Shown: piece after piece, positions 19,960 through 31,197 of the stretch | Position numbering within the stretch: the first letter of the stretch is position 1 | Layout: each line of letters begins with the position of its first letter | Source of the DNA: Luteimonas kalidii | GTDB taxonomy: Bacteria > Pseudomonadota > Gammaproteobacteria > Xanthomonadales > Xanthomonadaceae | Assembly (NCBI RefSeq): GCF_029887935.1 | Contig: NZ_JARXRO010000011.1 | Coordinates: 95,485-159,484 of the forward strand | DNA: 64,000 nucleotides | Direction: 5' to 3' | Translations under genes and position numbers: made by a program | The notes under the pieces: model-generated | What the model was told of the DNA's origin: nothing | The model's input: only the letters and a program-made list of their open reading frames with translations | The model's database searches: none

Positions 19960-20655
19960 ATGGCGCGCATGCTCCGTCGACCCGCGACCGCCATCGCCAC
20001 CGAACCCGCCGCTGAACCCTCGCCGCGTCCGGTCCTGCTGATCCACGGCATCTGGAATGCGGGCGTGTGGCTGTCGCCGCTGGCCGCGAAGCTGCGCGCG
20101 GCAGGCTTCAGCCCGCGCATCTGGGCCTACGACAGCATCCGCGGTGGCGCGGCCGCGGCGGCGCAGGCGCTGGTCGAGCGCCTGCGCGGCGGGTCGGAGA
20201 CCGACATCGTCGGCCACAGCCTCGGCGGCCTGGTGGCGCTGGAAGCGCTGCGGCTCGACCCGGACCTGCCGGTGCGGCGCGTGGTCTGCCTCGGTTCGCC
20301 GCTGTGCGGCAGCGGGACGGCGCGGGCGCTGCAGGCGCGGCGCTGGTCCTCACCGATCCTCGGGCGCAGCGCGGACCTGCTGTCGCAGGGCTTCGAGCGC
20401 TGGGACGGCGCGGCCGAGGTGGGGGTGGTGGCCGGCTGCGTGCCGCGCGGCCTGGGCCGGGTGCTGGCGGCGGTCGACCGCGAGTCCGACGGTACCGTGG
20501 CGATCGCCGAGACGCGCCTGCCCGGCGTCTGCGACCACTGCCTGGTCCGCTGTAGCCACACCGGCCTGGTGCTCTCGCCCGAGGCGGCCCACCAGGCGGC
20601 GGTGTTCCTGCGCACCGGCCACTTCGACCATGGCGATGTCCCGCAAAACGTATAA
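19960..20655 (+). CDS. alpha/beta-hydrolase, lipase/esterase-like
   Basis: A 231-residue cytosolic hydrolase. The oxyanion strand is V-L-L-I-H-G-I-W-N, the nucleophile elbow is G-H-S-L-G-G (Ser near residue 87), an acidic residue is in V-D-R-E-S-D-G-T-V, and the catalytic His is likely in C-S-H-T-G-L-V-L-S. These features fit the PGAP1/DUF676-like lipase group. No signal peptide is seen. The substrate is unknown; E. coli has no obvious counterpart. A second ATG nine bases in (19969) is an equally possible start. Its TAA stop lies inside a perfect TATAAT that probably serves the next gene. Confidence 0.8.
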   Translation: MARMLRRPATAIATEPAAEPSPRPVLLIHGIWNAGVWLSPLAAKLRAAGFSPRIWAYDSIRGGAAAAAQALVERLRGGSETDIVGHSLGGLVALEALRLDPDLPVRRVVCLGSPLCGSGTARALQARRWSSPILGRSADLLSQGFERWDGAAEVGVVAGCVPRGLGRVLAAVDRESDGTVAIAETRLPGVCDHCLVRCSHTGLVLSPEAAHQAAVFLRTGHFDHGDVPQNV

Positions 20656-20656
20656 T
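20651..20656 (+). promoter_or_regulatory. -10 box for yebC-ruvCA
   Basis: A perfect TATAAT, 29 bases before the yebC ATG. No recognisable -35 lies at 16-18 bases, and the stop codon of the upstream hydrolase (TAA, 20653-20655) is contained in it. In such GC-rich DNA a chance TATAAT is uncommon, so it is reported as the probable promoter of the yebC-ruvC-ruvA unit. Confidence 0.5.
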
Positions 20657-20685
20657 CCGCTGCTTCGCCACCAATCGTATCGAGC

Positions 20686-21417
20686 ATGGGACGCGGTCCT
20701 TCCATCGAAGCACGCAAGAATGCCGTCGACGCGCAGCGCGGCAAGATCTTCACCAAGATCATCCGCGAGATCGGCGTGGCCGCGCGCGCGGGCGGCGGCG
20801 ATCCGGCCGGCAACCCGCGCCTGCGCGCGGCGATCGACAAGGGCCTGTCGCTCAACATGTCCAAGGACGTGATCGAGCGGGCGATCAAGAAGGCCACGGG
20901 CGAACTGGAAGGCGTGGAATACGAGGAGATCCGCTACGAAGGCTACGCGCCCGGCGGCGTGGCGGTGATCGTCGACTGCCTGACCGACAACCGCGTGCGC
21001 ACCGTGGCCGACGTGCGCCACGCCTTCGGCAAGTTCGGCGGCAACCTGGGCACCGAGGGCTCGGTGGCCTTCATGTTCCGCAAGCTGGGCGTGCTGTCGT
21101 TTCCCGCCGGTGCGGACGAGGACAAGGTGACCGAAGCGGCGATCGAGGCCGGCGCCGAGGACGTGGTGGTGTATCCGGAGGATGGCGCGATCGACGTGAT
21201 CGCGGCGCCGGAGGCCTTTTCCGCCGTGCGCGACGCGATGGTGGCTGCCGGCGCCACGCCGGACATCGCCGAAGTCACCATGCGCGCCGACAACGACATC
21301 GCCGTGGATGGCGAGACCGCGCAGCAGGTGGTCAAGCTGCTGCGCTGGCTCGAGGACATGGACGACGTGCAGAGCGTGTACTCGAACGCCGAACTGGGCG
21401 ACGAGGCGTACGGGTGA
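20686..21417 (+). CDS. yebC: YebC/PmpR-family protein (TACO1 homolog)
   Basis: A 243-residue three-domain protein with full family similarity: [17 protein letters not shown]-x-x-N-P-R-L-R-x-A-I-D-K-A and [12 protein letters not shown]. The N-terminus [13 protein letters not shown] replaces the M-A-G-H-S-K-W of E. coli, which I recall as the xanthomonad variant. Members were described as transcriptional regulators (PmpR) and more recently as factors that relieve ribosome stalling at proline-rich motifs. The gene commonly precedes ruvC, as here (94-base gap). Confidence 0.95.
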   Translation: MGRGPSIEARKNAVDAQRGKIFTKIIREIGVAARAGGGDPAGNPRLRAAIDKGLSLNMSKDVIERAIKKATGELEGVEYEEIRYEGYAPGGVAVIVDCLTDNRVRTVADVRHAFGKFGGNLGTEGSVAFMFRKLGVLSFPAGADEDKVTEAAIEAGAEDVVVYPEDGAIDVIAAPEAFSAVRDAMVAAGATPDIAEVTMRADNDIAVDGETAQQVVKLLRWLEDMDDVQSVYSNAELGDEAYG

Positions 21418-21511
21418 GGACGGGGCTGCGGTCTTCCGGCGCCGGATGGCCGCTCGACGCAGCCGGCACGCGGGCGCGCCGCCGCATCCGCCCTGGCCCA
21501 CGCGCGCGCGC

Positions 21512-22033
21512 ATGATCCGCATCCTCGGCATCGATCCGGGATCGCAGCGCACCGGCGTGGGCATCATCGACGTCGACGAGGCGGGGCGCTCGACGCACGT
21601 GTTCAATACCGCGCTGGTCCTGCTGGGCGAGGGCGACTTCGCCTCGCGGCTCAAGCGGCTGCTGGTCGGACTGTCGGACGTGATCGAACAGTGGCGACCG
21701 CACGAGGTGGCGATCGAGCGCGTGTTCATGGCGCGCAATCCCGACTCGGCGCTCAAGCTCGGCCAGGCGCGCGGCGCTGCGATCAGCGCCGTGGTCCTGC
21801 GCGACCTGCCGGTGCACGAGTACGCGGCCAAGGAAGTGAAGCTGGCCCTGGTCGGCAAGGGCGGGGCGGAGAAGGCGCAGATCCAGCATATGGTCGGGAT
21901 CATGCTCAACCTGCACGGCAAGCTGCAGGCCGATGCCGCGGACGCGCTGGCGATCGCGATCACCCATGCCCACGTGCGCGCCACGGCGAAGCGGCTGGGC
22001 GTGAGTGCCCAGCAGGCCTGGAGCCGGAAGTGA
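21512..22033 (+). CDS. ruvC: Holliday junction resolvase RuvC
   Basis: A 173-residue nuclease, the usual length. It cuts Holliday junctions after RuvAB-driven branch migration. The RNase-H-like acidic residues are all present: Asp8 in G-I-D-P-G, Glu69 in V-A-I-E-R-V-F, and Asp141 and Asp144 in D-A-A-D-A. The start [10 protein letters not shown] is chosen by homology, although the frame is open further upstream. Confidence 0.97.
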   Translation: MIRILGIDPGSQRTGVGIIDVDEAGRSTHVFNTALVLLGEGDFASRLKRLLVGLSDVIEQWRPHEVAIERVFMARNPDSALKLGQARGAAISAVVLRDLPVHEYAAKEVKLALVGKGGAEKAQIQHMVGIMLNLHGKLQADAADALAIAITHAHVRATAKRLGVSAQQAWSRK

Positions 22034-22119
22034 GCGGTCTTTTCTCTTCGGGTCTCGCCACAGCCGGTTCGCCCGCGATCGCCGGTGGGCGGCATGCGCG
22101 AGGCCAGGTGCAGGGCGCC

Positions 22120-22215
22120 ATGTCCGATCCGGCGCCGGGAGCGCGTCCTGCTGCCAACAACGACCGGGGTGGTGCCATGGCGCTGCCGATGCAGGCCCTC
22201 CAGGTACGCGCATGA
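22120..22215 (+). CDS. possible 31-aa small ORF coupled to ruvA
   Basis: This short frame begins [15 protein letters not shown] and ends A-L-Q-V-R-A. It fills much of the 178-base ruvC-ruvA gap, and its stop (TGA 22213-22215) overlaps the ruvA ATG in an ATGA arrangement. No obvious ribosome site precedes it and I recognise no homolog. It could be a translation-coupling leader peptide or chance in GC-rich DNA. Confidence 0.3.
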   Translation: MSDPAPGARPAANNDRGGAMALPMQALQVRA

Positions 22216-22802
22216 TCGGGCGGCTCAAGGGCGTGCTGGTGCACAAGCAGCCGCCGTGGCTGGTGGTCGACGTCCACGGCGTCGGCTACGAGCTCGAGGC
22301 GCCGATGAGCACCTTCTACGATCTGCCCGAAGTGGGGCGCGAAGTGTCGCTGTTCACGCACTACGCGCAGAAGGAGGACAGCGTCTCGCTGTACGGCTTC
22401 CTCAGCGAGGCCGAGCGCCGGCTGTTCCGCGACGTGCAGAAGGTGACCGGGATCGGCGCGAAGATCGCGCTGGCGGTGCTGTCGGGCGCGTCGGTCAACC
22501 AGTTCGCGCTGCTGGTGCAGTCGGGCGACGTGACCGCCCTGACCCGGATTCCGGGGATCGGCAAGAAGACCGCCGAGCGGATCGTGGTCGAGCTGCGCGA
22601 CCGCGCCGCGGACCTGGCGATCGGTCCGGTCGGCGGCCCCGGCGGCCCGCTGCCGGCCGACCCGCTGTCGGAGGCCACCATCGCCCTGCAGCAGCTCGGC
22701 TACAAGCCCGCCGAGGCCCAGAAGATGGCCAAGGCGGCCGCCTCGGACGGCGACCGCGCTGAAACGATCATCCGGAAAGCGTTACAGTCCGCGCTTCGCT
22801 GA
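22212..22802 (+). CDS. ruvA: Holliday junction branch-migration protein RuvA
   Basis: A 196-residue protein with the three RuvA domains. These are the OB-fold (M-I-G-R-L-K-G-V-L..), the helix-hairpin-helix pair ([15 protein letters not shown] and [16 protein letters not shown]) and, after a Gly/Pro linker (about 140-150), the C-terminal three-helix domain that contacts RuvB. It forms the junction-binding tetramer. ruvB is not adjacent but about 4.6 kb downstream, after kup and two other genes. Confidence 0.97.
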   Translation: MIGRLKGVLVHKQPPWLVVDVHGVGYELEAPMSTFYDLPEVGREVSLFTHYAQKEDSVSLYGFLSEAERRLFRDVQKVTGIGAKIALAVLSGASVNQFALLVQSGDVTALTRIPGIGKKTAERIVVELRDRAADLAIGPVGGPGGPLPADPLSEATIALQQLGYKPAEAQKMAKAAASDGDRAETIIRKALQSALR

Positions 22803-22834
22803 CAGCCCCCACTGTCGCCGCACGCCACCACGAC

Positions 22835-24769
22835 ATGTCGCAGACTCCCTCCCAGCCGACGAACGGGCCCGGCACGCCGTCGCACGGCTCCGGACATGGC
22901 CACGGCCGCGTCGGTCTGGCCGGACTGATCGTCGGCGCCATCGGCGTGGTGTTCGGCGACATCGGCACCAGTCCGCTGTACACGATCCGCGAGGCGTTCT
23001 CGCCGCATTACGGACTGACCGCGCAGCACGACACCGTGCTGGGCCTGCTGTCGATGATCTTCTGGGCGCTGACGATCGTGGTCACGCTCAAGTACGTGAC
23101 CATCATCATGCGCGCCGACAACGACGGCGAGGGCGGCATCATGGCGCTGATGGCGCTGGCCCAGCGCTGTTTTCCGAAGGATTCGCGTACCGCCTACGTG
23201 GTCGGCATCCTCGGCATCTTCGGCGCGTCGCTGTTCTTCGGCGACGGGGTGATCACGCCGGCGATCTCGGTGCTGTCCGCGGTCGAGGGACTCGAGGTGA
23301 TCTCGCCCGGGCTGCATCCATGGATCGTACCGATCACCCTCGCGGTGCTGGTGGCGCTGTTCGCCACCCAGCGCTACGGCACCGCGCGAGTGGGCAAGGT
23401 GTTCGGCCCGATCACCGTGCTGTGGTTCGCGGTGCTGGCGGTGCTGGGGGTGACCAACATCCTGCACGAGCCGGAAGTGCTGCACGCGATCAACCCGTAC
23501 TGGGCGGCGCACTTCTTCGTCGACCACACCTGGGGCGGGATCTTCATCCTCGGCGCGGTGGTGCTGGCGGTCACCGGCGGAGAGGCGATCTACACCGACA
23601 TGGGCCATTTCGGCGCCAGGCCGGTGCGCTACGCGTGGTATTTCTTCGTGCTGCCCTCGCTGATGCTCAACTACCTGGGGCAGGGCGCGCTGGTGCTCGA
23701 GGATCCGGCGGCGATCCGCAATCCGTTCTACGTCGGCGTGCCCGAATGGGCGCGATGGCCGATGCTGGTGCTGGCGACCATGGCGACGGTGATCGCCTCG
23801 CAGGCGGTGATCACCGGCGGCTATTCGGTCGCGCGCCAGGCGATGCAGCTGGGCTACATCCCGCGCATGCGCATCCGCCACACCTCCAGCGACACCATCG
23901 GCCAGATCTACATCCCCGCCATCAACTGGACGATGATGGTGATCGTGATCGCGCTGGTGCTGTCGTTCGGCACCTCGTCCGCGCTGGCGGCCGCGTACGG
24001 CATCTCGGTGTCGGCGACGATGCTGATCGACACCCTGCTGCTGGCGATCGTGGCGCGCGCGCTGTGGCCCAACTGGCGGCGCTGGGTGCTGCCGCTGTGC
24101 GCGCTGTTCCTGGTGATCGACATCGCGTTCGTGATCGCCAACGGCGCCAAGGTGCTGCAGGGGGCGTGGTTCCCGGTGGTGCTGGGGATCGTGCTGTTCA
24201 CCCTGCTGCGCACCTGGCGGCGCGGGCGCGAGATCCTGCGCGACGAGATCCAGAAGGAGGGCATCCGCCTGGACGCCTTCATCCCGGGCCTGATGCTGGC
24301 GCCCCCGGTGCGGGTGGAGGGGACCGCGGTGTTCATGACCAGCGACAAGGGCGTGGTCCCGCACGCGCTCCTGCACAACCTCAAGCACAACAAGGTGCTG
24401 CACGAGCGCAACGTGTTCCTGACCGTCGAGACCCTGACCGTCCCCTACGCGGCGAAAGACCGGCGCCTGAAGATGGAGCCGATCGGGGACGACTTCCACC
24501 GCGTGACCATCCGCTTCGGGTTCATGGAAACGCCCGACGTGCCGCTGGCGCTGATGCGTTCGTGCGACCAGGGCGGGATCGCGTTCGACCCGATGCAGAC
24601 CACCTACTTCGTCAGCCGCGAGACCATCGTGGCCGGCGCCCATCGCGGCATGCCGGTGTGGCGAGACAAGCTGTTCGCGCTGATGCACCGCAACGCCGCG
24701 CCGGCGAACCAGTTCTTCCGGATCCCCGGCAACCGCCTGGTCGAGCTCGGGGCGCAGGTCGAGATCTGA
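22835..24769 (+). CDS. kup: low-affinity K+ uptake protein Kup
   Basis: A 644-residue K+/H+ symporter. A short His/Gly-rich cytosolic N-terminus (about 1-25) precedes 12 membrane spans (about 28-450) and a C-terminal cytosolic domain. Signature stretches are [40 protein letters not shown] and [13 protein letters not shown]. The 32-base spacing after ruvA suggests it can be transcribed with the ruv unit, although the functions are unrelated. Confidence 0.97.
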   Translation: MSQTPSQPTNGPGTPSHGSGHGHGRVGLAGLIVGAIGVVFGDIGTSPLYTIREAFSPHYGLTAQHDTVLGLLSMIFWALTIVVTLKYVTIIMRADNDGEGGIMALMALAQRCFPKDSRTAYVVGILGIFGASLFFGDGVITPAISVLSAVEGLEVISPGLHPWIVPITLAVLVALFATQRYGTARVGKVFGPITVLWFAVLAVLGVTNILHEPEVLHAINPYWAAHFFVDHTWGGIFILGAVVLAVTGGEAIYTDMGHFGARPVRYAWYFFVLPSLMLNYLGQGALVLEDPAAIRNPFYVGVPEWARWPMLVLATMATVIASQAVITGGYSVARQAMQLGYIPRMRIRHTSSDTIGQIYIPAINWTMMVIVIALVLSFGTSSALAAAYGISVSATMLIDTLLLAIVARALWPNWRRWVLPLCALFLVIDIAFVIANGAKVLQGAWFPVVLGIVLFTLLRTWRRGREILRDEIQKEGIRLDAFIPGLMLAPPVRVEGTAVFMTSDKGVVPHALLHNLKHNKVLHERNVFLTVETLTVPYAAKDRRLKMEPIGDDFHRVTIRFGFMETPDVPLALMRSCDQGGIAFDPMQTTYFVSRETIVAGAHRGMPVWRDKLFALMHRNAAPANQFFRIPGNRLVELGAQVEI

Positions 24770-24908
24770 CCCCTGCGGTCCTGCGGCCGCGGGTGCGATG
24801 GGTCCCGGGCGCGCGGGCCCCGGCGCAGTCGGCCCCGGGGCCGTGCATCCGCCTCAAGTTCCCGTCCGCCCGGCCGCTATGTCCTGCGAGTGCCCACAGG
24901 CGCAGCGC

Positions 24909-26198
24909 ATGACCCTGCTCCAGCCGATCGTCCCGAGTTCGCCCCTGCCGCAGCGCGTGCTGCTGGTGGAGAACTCGCGCGCGTATGTGCGGGCCGTGGC
25001 GGAGGCGATCGAGCACAAGCTCGAACTGCCGGTCATGGTCGCGTCCACGCTGGCCGAGGCGCGCGCGCTGCTCGCCCGGCATGACGACTGGTTCCTGGCG
25101 CTGACCGGGCTGGTGCTGGCCGACGGCGACCGCGACGAGGTGGTCAACTGCTTCCTCGAGCGCGGGCTGTCGACCGTGGTGGTCACGGGCGTCTACGACG
25201 AGGACCTGCGCGAACGCATGCTGCGGCGGCGGGTGATCGACTTCGTGCTCAAGAACACGCCCGGCAGCCTGGACTACATCGTCTGGCTGGTGAAGCGGCT
25301 CGAGCGCAACCGCCGCATCTCCGCCCTGGTGGTGGACGATTCCGCCGCGGCGCGCATGCACGCGGCCGCGCTGCTGGAAACCTACGGCTATCGCGTGGTC
25401 CAGGCCGCGGACGGCGAGGCGGCGCTGCGCGTGCTCGAGCGCGACCCGACCATCCGCCTGGCGATGGTCGACCAGGAGATGCCCGGCATGCAGGGCGTCG
25501 AACTCACGCGTCGCCTGCGCGCGCTGCGTGCGCGCGACCGGGTGGCGGTGATCGGCGTGTCGGGCCGCGAGGACCCGGATCTCGTCGCACGGTTCCTCAA
25601 GAGCGGCGCCAACGATTTCCTGCGCAAGCCCTATTCGCGCGAAGAGTTCTTCTGCCGGGTGTCGCAGAACGTCGACCAGCTCGAGCTGATCGGCACCCTG
25701 CAGGACCTGGCCACGCGCGACTTTCTCACCGGTCTGCCGAACCGGCGCCACTTCCTCGAGCACGCCGAACGCCTGGTGCCGCAGATGCGCACGGCGCGGC
25801 GGTCGCTGGCGATGGCGATCCTGGACATCGACCACTTCAAGCGCATCAACGACGGCTGGGGCCACGAGGCCGGCGACCACGCCCTGCGCGCCGTCGCCAC
25901 CGCGCTGTCGTCCCACGCGCGTCCCGAGGATCACGTCGCGCGTTTCGGCGGCGAGGAGTTCTGCCTGCTGGTGCCCGACCTGGCTGGCGAGGCGCTGGAC
26001 GATTACTTCGACGGGCTGCGCCGGCGTATCGAGGAACTCAGCGTGTCCACGCCGGCGGGCGAGGTGCGCGTGACCGTCAGCATCGGGGTCCGCGCGGCCG
26101 GCGGTGGCGAGGAACTGCACCGGCTGCTCGCCGAGGCCGACCGGCGCCTGTACCTGGCCAAGGCCGGGGGCCGCAACCGCGTCGTCGCCTCGGGATAG
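24909..26198 (+). CDS. double-receiver diguanylate cyclase
   Basis: A 429-residue PleD-like response regulator. Receiver 1 (about 17-125) is degenerate: the acidic pair is reduced to V-E-N-S and the phosphoacceptor position reads L-T-G-L-V-L with no Asp. Receiver 2 (about 137-255) is canonical, with V-D-D-S, Asp in M-V-D-Q-E-M-P-G-M and Lys in R-K-P-Y. The GGDEF domain (about 270-429) has G-G-E-E-F and an RxxD inhibitory site (R-P-E-D) five residues before it, so product-inhibited c-di-GMP synthesis is expected. No partner histidine kinase is adjacent. Upstream in-frame ATGs at 24798 and 24879 only add a low-complexity leader, so 24909 is preferred. Confidence 0.9.
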   Translation: MTLLQPIVPSSPLPQRVLLVENSRAYVRAVAEAIEHKLELPVMVASTLAEARALLARHDDWFLALTGLVLADGDRDEVVNCFLERGLSTVVVTGVYDEDLRERMLRRRVIDFVLKNTPGSLDYIVWLVKRLERNRRISALVVDDSAAARMHAAALLETYGYRVVQAADGEAALRVLERDPTIRLAMVDQEMPGMQGVELTRRLRALRARDRVAVIGVSGREDPDLVARFLKSGANDFLRKPYSREEFFCRVSQNVDQLELIGTLQDLATRDFLTGLPNRRHFLEHAERLVPQMRTARRSLAMAILDIDHFKRINDGWGHEAGDHALRAVATALSSHARPEDHVARFGGEEFCLLVPDLAGEALDDYFDGLRRRIEELSVSTPAGEVRVTVSIGVRAAGGGEELHRLLAEADRRLYLAKAGGRNRVVASG

Positions 26199-26276
26199 GC
26201 GCCTCGGCGAGCGGGCGCGGCCCCCTCACCCGGGACCGGCGCTGGAAATCCCGGGCAGCGCCCCCACCTCGGATGG

Positions 26277-27281
<1,005 letters not shown>

Positions 27282-27431
27282 CGCACTGGACCACACGACG
27301 GGGGAATGGCCCGGCCGGACGCGCAGCCAGGCCCGGAGGGACAGGGGAAGGGTCATGGAGGCCGGTCCGCCGCCCCGCACGGAGGCAGGGCCAGCGGTGC
27401 GCGGTCGCGTGCGCCATGCGACCATAGTGCG

Positions 27432-28469
27432 ATGGAAGACCCCCGCATCATCGGCGCCGACGCGACCCGCGAGGACGACGCCATCGAGGCCAGCATCCGG
27501 CCCCGGCGGCTGGACGAATACCTCGGCCAGCAGCCGGTGCGCGAGCAGATGGGCCTGTACATCGAGGCCGCGAAGCATCGCGGCGAGGCGCTGGACCACG
27601 TCCTGATCTTCGGCCCACCCGGCCTTGGCAAGACCACGCTCAGCCACGTGATCGCCAACGAACTGGGCGTGAGCCTGCGCGTCACCTCCGGGCCGGTGAT
27701 CGAGAAGGCCGGCGACCTGGCCGCGCTGCTGACCAACCTGCAGCCGCACGACGTGCTGTTCATCGACGAGATCCACCGCCTCTCGCCCGTGGTCGAGGAA
27801 GTGCTGTACCCGGCGATGGAGGATTTCCAGCTCGACATCATGATCGGCGAGGGTCCTGCCGCGCGTTCGATCAAGATCGACCTGCCGCCCTTCACCCTCA
27901 TCGGCGCCACCACCCGCGCCGGCCTGCTGACCGCGCCGCTGCGCGATCGCTTCGGAATCGTCCAGCGGCTGGAGTTCTACAGCGCCGAGGAACTGGCGCG
28001 GATCGTGCGCCGGGCCGCACGCATCCTGGGCGTGGACTGCGCGGAGGAAGGCGCGGTCGAAATCGCCCGCCGTTCGCGCGGCACGCCGCGCATCGCCAAC
28101 CGGCTGCTGCGCCGCGTGCGCGATTACGCCCAGGTGCGGGCGGGCGGGCGCATCGACCATGGCGTCGCCGATGCGGCGATGAAGATGCTCAAGGTCGATC
28201 CCGAGGGGTTCGACGAGCTCGACCGCCGCCTGCTCAACCTGATCATCGAGAACTTCGACGGTGGCCCCGTGGGCGTGGACTCGCTGGCGGCGGCGCTGAG
28301 CGAGGAGCGCGGCACGCTCGAGGACGTGATCGAACCCTACCTGATCCAGCAGGGCTTCCTGGTGCGCACCGCGCGCGGGCGCATGGCCACGGTCAAGGCC
28401 TGGCGCCACCTGGGCCTGCAGCCACGCCGCGATTCCGGCGCGCCCGTCGAACCTGAGCAGCTGTTCTGA
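27432..28469 (+). CDS. ruvB: Holliday junction helicase motor RuvB
   Basis: A 345-residue AAA+ motor that drives branch migration with RuvA. Walker A is G-P-P-G-L-G-K-T-T, Walker B is F-I-D-E-I-H-R, sensor 1 is G-A-T-T-R-A-G and sensor 2 lies in [13 protein letters not shown]. The C-terminal winged helix has G-P-V-G-V-D-S-L-A and ends with the expected R-G-R-M-A-T. The ATG at 27432 has no clear Shine-Dalgarno sequence, and a CATAGT -10-like element lies only four bases before it. Confidence 0.98.
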   Translation: MEDPRIIGADATREDDAIEASIRPRRLDEYLGQQPVREQMGLYIEAAKHRGEALDHVLIFGPPGLGKTTLSHVIANELGVSLRVTSGPVIEKAGDLAALLTNLQPHDVLFIDEIHRLSPVVEEVLYPAMEDFQLDIMIGEGPAARSIKIDLPPFTLIGATTRAGLLTAPLRDRFGIVQRLEFYSAEELARIVRRAARILGVDCAEEGAVEIARRSRGTPRIANRLLRRVRDYAQVRAGGRIDHGVADAAMKMLKVDPEGFDELDRRLLNLIIENFDGGPVGVDSLAAALSEERGTLEDVIEPYLIQQGFLVRTARGRMATVKAWRHLGLQPRRDSGAPVEPEQLF

Positions 28470-28518
28470 TGCGGACGGCGCGTGACATTCCCACCGGGAC
28501 CACTGCGGAGCGTCACGC

Positions 28519-28977
28519 TTGAGCGGCGTTGCCGCGCCAGCGGACGAGGGCGGCCGTCCGTTCAGCCTTCCGACAAGGGTCTACTGGGAAGATACCGACG
28601 CCGGTGGTGTGGTCTACCACGCGCAGTACGTCGCGTTCCTCGAGCGCGCGCGCACCGAATGGGTTCGCGCGCTCGGCTATGGCCAGGACGCGCTGCGCCT
28701 GTCGCACGGGCTGGTGTTCGCGGTGCGGGCGATGCGGATCGATTTCCGCAAACCCGCGCGGCTGGACGATGCACTGCAGGTGACGGTGTCGCTGCGTCGC
28801 TGCCGGCATGCCAGCGTCGTGTTCGCGCAGTCGATCCTGCGCGGGGACGAGTGCCTGCTGGATGCGGACGTGCGCTGCGCGGCGCTGGAGGCGGGCACGT
28901 TTCGCCCGCGCGCCATCCCCGAACCGCTGTACCAGCAATTGAACCGACTCGTCGAACCCGGAGCCGAACCCGCATGA
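28519..28977 (+). CDS. ybgC: Tol-Pal-associated acyl-CoA thioesterase YbgC
   Basis: A 152-residue hotdog-fold thioesterase. The signature Y-W-E-D-T-D-A-G-G-V-V-Y-H-A-Q-Y contains the catalytic Asp and is followed by F-L-E-R-A-R-T-E-W, as in E. coli YbgC. It is the first gene of the tol-pal cluster and is thought to act on acyl-CoA/ACP in phospholipid metabolism near the Tol complex. The start is a TTG at 28519 with GGAG eight bases upstream; the family motif lies too near the N-terminus for a later start. Its TGA overlaps the tolQ ATG (ATGA). Confidence 0.93.
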   Translation: MSGVAAPADEGGRPFSLPTRVYWEDTDAGGVVYHAQYVAFLERARTEWVRALGYGQDALRLSHGLVFAVRAMRIDFRKPARLDDALQVTVSLRRCRHASVVFAQSILRGDECLLDADVRCAALEAGTFRPRAIPEPLYQQLNRLVEPGAEPA

Positions 28978-29765
28978 TCCCCCTCGCGACGCTGCTGCAG
29001 GCCACCCAGATCGAGCCCTTGCCGGAAGAGGCCGCCGCGACCACGACCACGCTCGCCGAGGGCGCCGACGCCGCGGCCGTGGCCGCGCATTCGGGCATCA
29101 ACTACATCGACCTGATGCTCAAGGCCAGCCTGCCGGTGCAGCTGATCGTGCTGCTGCTGCTGGTGGGGTCGCTGGTCAGCTGGGTGATCATCTTCCGCAA
29201 GGCGCGCGTGTTCAAGCTCGCCAACCGCGAGGCCGACGACTTCGAGAGCCGGTTCTGGTCCGGGGCCGACCTCGGCAAGCTCTACTCGTCGGCGACCGAC
29301 CGCAACCGCCGCGTCAGCGGGCTGGAGGCGATCTTCGAGGCCGGTTTCCGCGAGTTCGCGCGCCTGCGCGAAAAGCGCGGCTTCGACGCCCGTGCCCAGC
29401 TGGAGGGCGCGCAGCGCGCGATGCGGGTGAGCTACACGCGCGAGGTGGACCTGCTCGAGCGCAACCTGGAGCTGCTGGCGAACATCGGTTCGACCGCACC
29501 CTACGTGGGCCTGGTCGGCACCGTGTTCGGCATCATGGTGACCATGCACGACATGCTCAACAGCGGCGAGCAGACCGGCATCGCCGCGGTCGCGCCGGGC
29601 ATCTCCGAGGCGCTGTTCGCCACCGCGATCGGCCTGTTCGTCGCGATTCCCGCGGTCTGGGCCTACAACCGCTTCACCACCCGCGTCGAACGCCTGGCGG
29701 TGCGCTACGAGAGCTTCGCCGAGGAGTTCAGCACCATCCTCCAGCGCCAGAGTTCGCTGGACTGA
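28974..29765 (+). CDS. tolQ: Tol-Pal system motor protein TolQ
   Basis: A 263-residue inner-membrane protein homologous to ExbB and MotA, which forms the proton-driven stator with TolR. Span 1 (about 52-72) is in Q-L-I-V-L-L-L-L-V-G-S-L-V-S-W. Spans 2 and 3 are in the conserved L-L-A-N-I-G-S-T-A-P-Y-V-G-L-V-G-T-V-F-G-I-M and I-A-V-A-P-G-I-S-E-A-L-F-A-T-A-I-G-L-F-V-A-I-P-A. The N-terminal 40 residues are Ala/Thr/Glu-rich, a slightly longer leader than in E. coli. It is translationally coupled to ybgC. Confidence 0.97.
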   Translation: MIPLATLLQATQIEPLPEEAAATTTTLAEGADAAAVAAHSGINYIDLMLKASLPVQLIVLLLLVGSLVSWVIIFRKARVFKLANREADDFESRFWSGADLGKLYSSATDRNRRVSGLEAIFEAGFREFARLREKRGFDARAQLEGAQRAMRVSYTREVDLLERNLELLANIGSTAPYVGLVGTVFGIMVTMHDMLNSGEQTGIAAVAPGISEALFATAIGLFVAIPAVWAYNRFTTRVERLAVRYESFAEEFSTILQRQSSLD

Positions 29766-29777
29766 CCGGGGTTCGCC

Positions 29778-30210
<433 letters not shown>

Positions 30211-30221
<11 letters not shown>

Positions 30222-31197
30222 CGCCTTCCCGCGTCCTGCGCCCGCGCAGGACGAAGGCCTCGGCCGGGCGATCGCCTGGGCCGTGGTCGTGCACGTGCTT
30301 GTCGTGGTGATCCTGCTGCTGTCGCCGCTGCTGAGCTGGGATCCGGACCGCATCAGCGTGGCCGGCGCGCCGTCGATGGAAGCGGTGCTGGACGTGTCGA
30401 GCACCGACCGGCAGGCGGTGGAGCGCGCATTGTCGATCGAACCCGAGCCGCTGCCCGAGCCCGTCGTCGAGCCCGTGCCTGAGCCCGCGCTGGACGAGAT
30501 CGCGCCACCTCCGCCGCAGCAGATCCCGGAGCCGGTGCCGGAAGACGCCCCGGTCGAACCGCAGCCCACGCCGCAGGCGCGCGTCCCGGAACCCTCGCCG
30601 GTCGACCAGGAAGAGGTGCGACGCGACGCCGAAGCCGAGCGCGCGCGGGTGGACCGGGAACAGGAAGAGAAGCGGCGCCAGGAACAGATCGACCTGACCG
30701 AACGCAAGCGCCAGGAGGAAGCCGAGCAGAAGCGGCGCCTGGCGCAGCAGCAGCTCGAGAAGATCCGCGCCGAGCGCGAGCAGCTCGAGCGCGAGCAGCG
30801 GCTGGCGCGGCAGCGGATCCAGCAGATCGCCGATCGCGAGGCGCGGCAGGCCTCGCAACAGGCCGCGCAGGCCTCGTCGACGCCGCCGCCGCCAGGCAAC
30901 CAGGGCGTCGATACCGGACTGGCCGCTCGCTACGCCGCCGCACTCCAGGAGGCGATCCTGCGCAACTGGACGCGCCCGGACACGGTGCCGATCGGGCAAC
31001 GCTGCCGGATCGTGATCCGGCAGATTCCCGGCGGCGAGGTGGTCGAGGCCCGTGTCGATCCCTCCTGCCCCTACGACGAACTCGGCCGGCGGTCGGTCGA
31101 AGCCGCGGTGCTCAAGGCGCAGCCGCTTCCCTACGCCGGCTTCGAATCGGTCTTCCAGCGTACGCTGATCCTCAACTTCGCCGCGCAGGACCGCTGA
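30211..31197 (+). CDS. tolA: Tol-Pal system protein TolA
   Basis: A 328-residue protein linking the TolQR motor to the outer membrane. It has one N-terminal span (about 22-45, A-V-V-V-H-V-L-V-V-V-I-L-L-L), then a Pro/Glu-rich stretch (about 75-130). A long charged coiled coil follows (about 130-225, rich in E, R, Q, K and A) and a compact C-terminal domain (about 235-328) with I-L-R-N-W-T-R-P. The domain carries one visible Cys pair (R-C-R-I-V-I and S-C-P-Y), as in gammaproteobacterial TolA-III. A GTG three bases earlier is a possible alternative start. It overlaps tolR by 11 bases. Confidence 0.95.
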
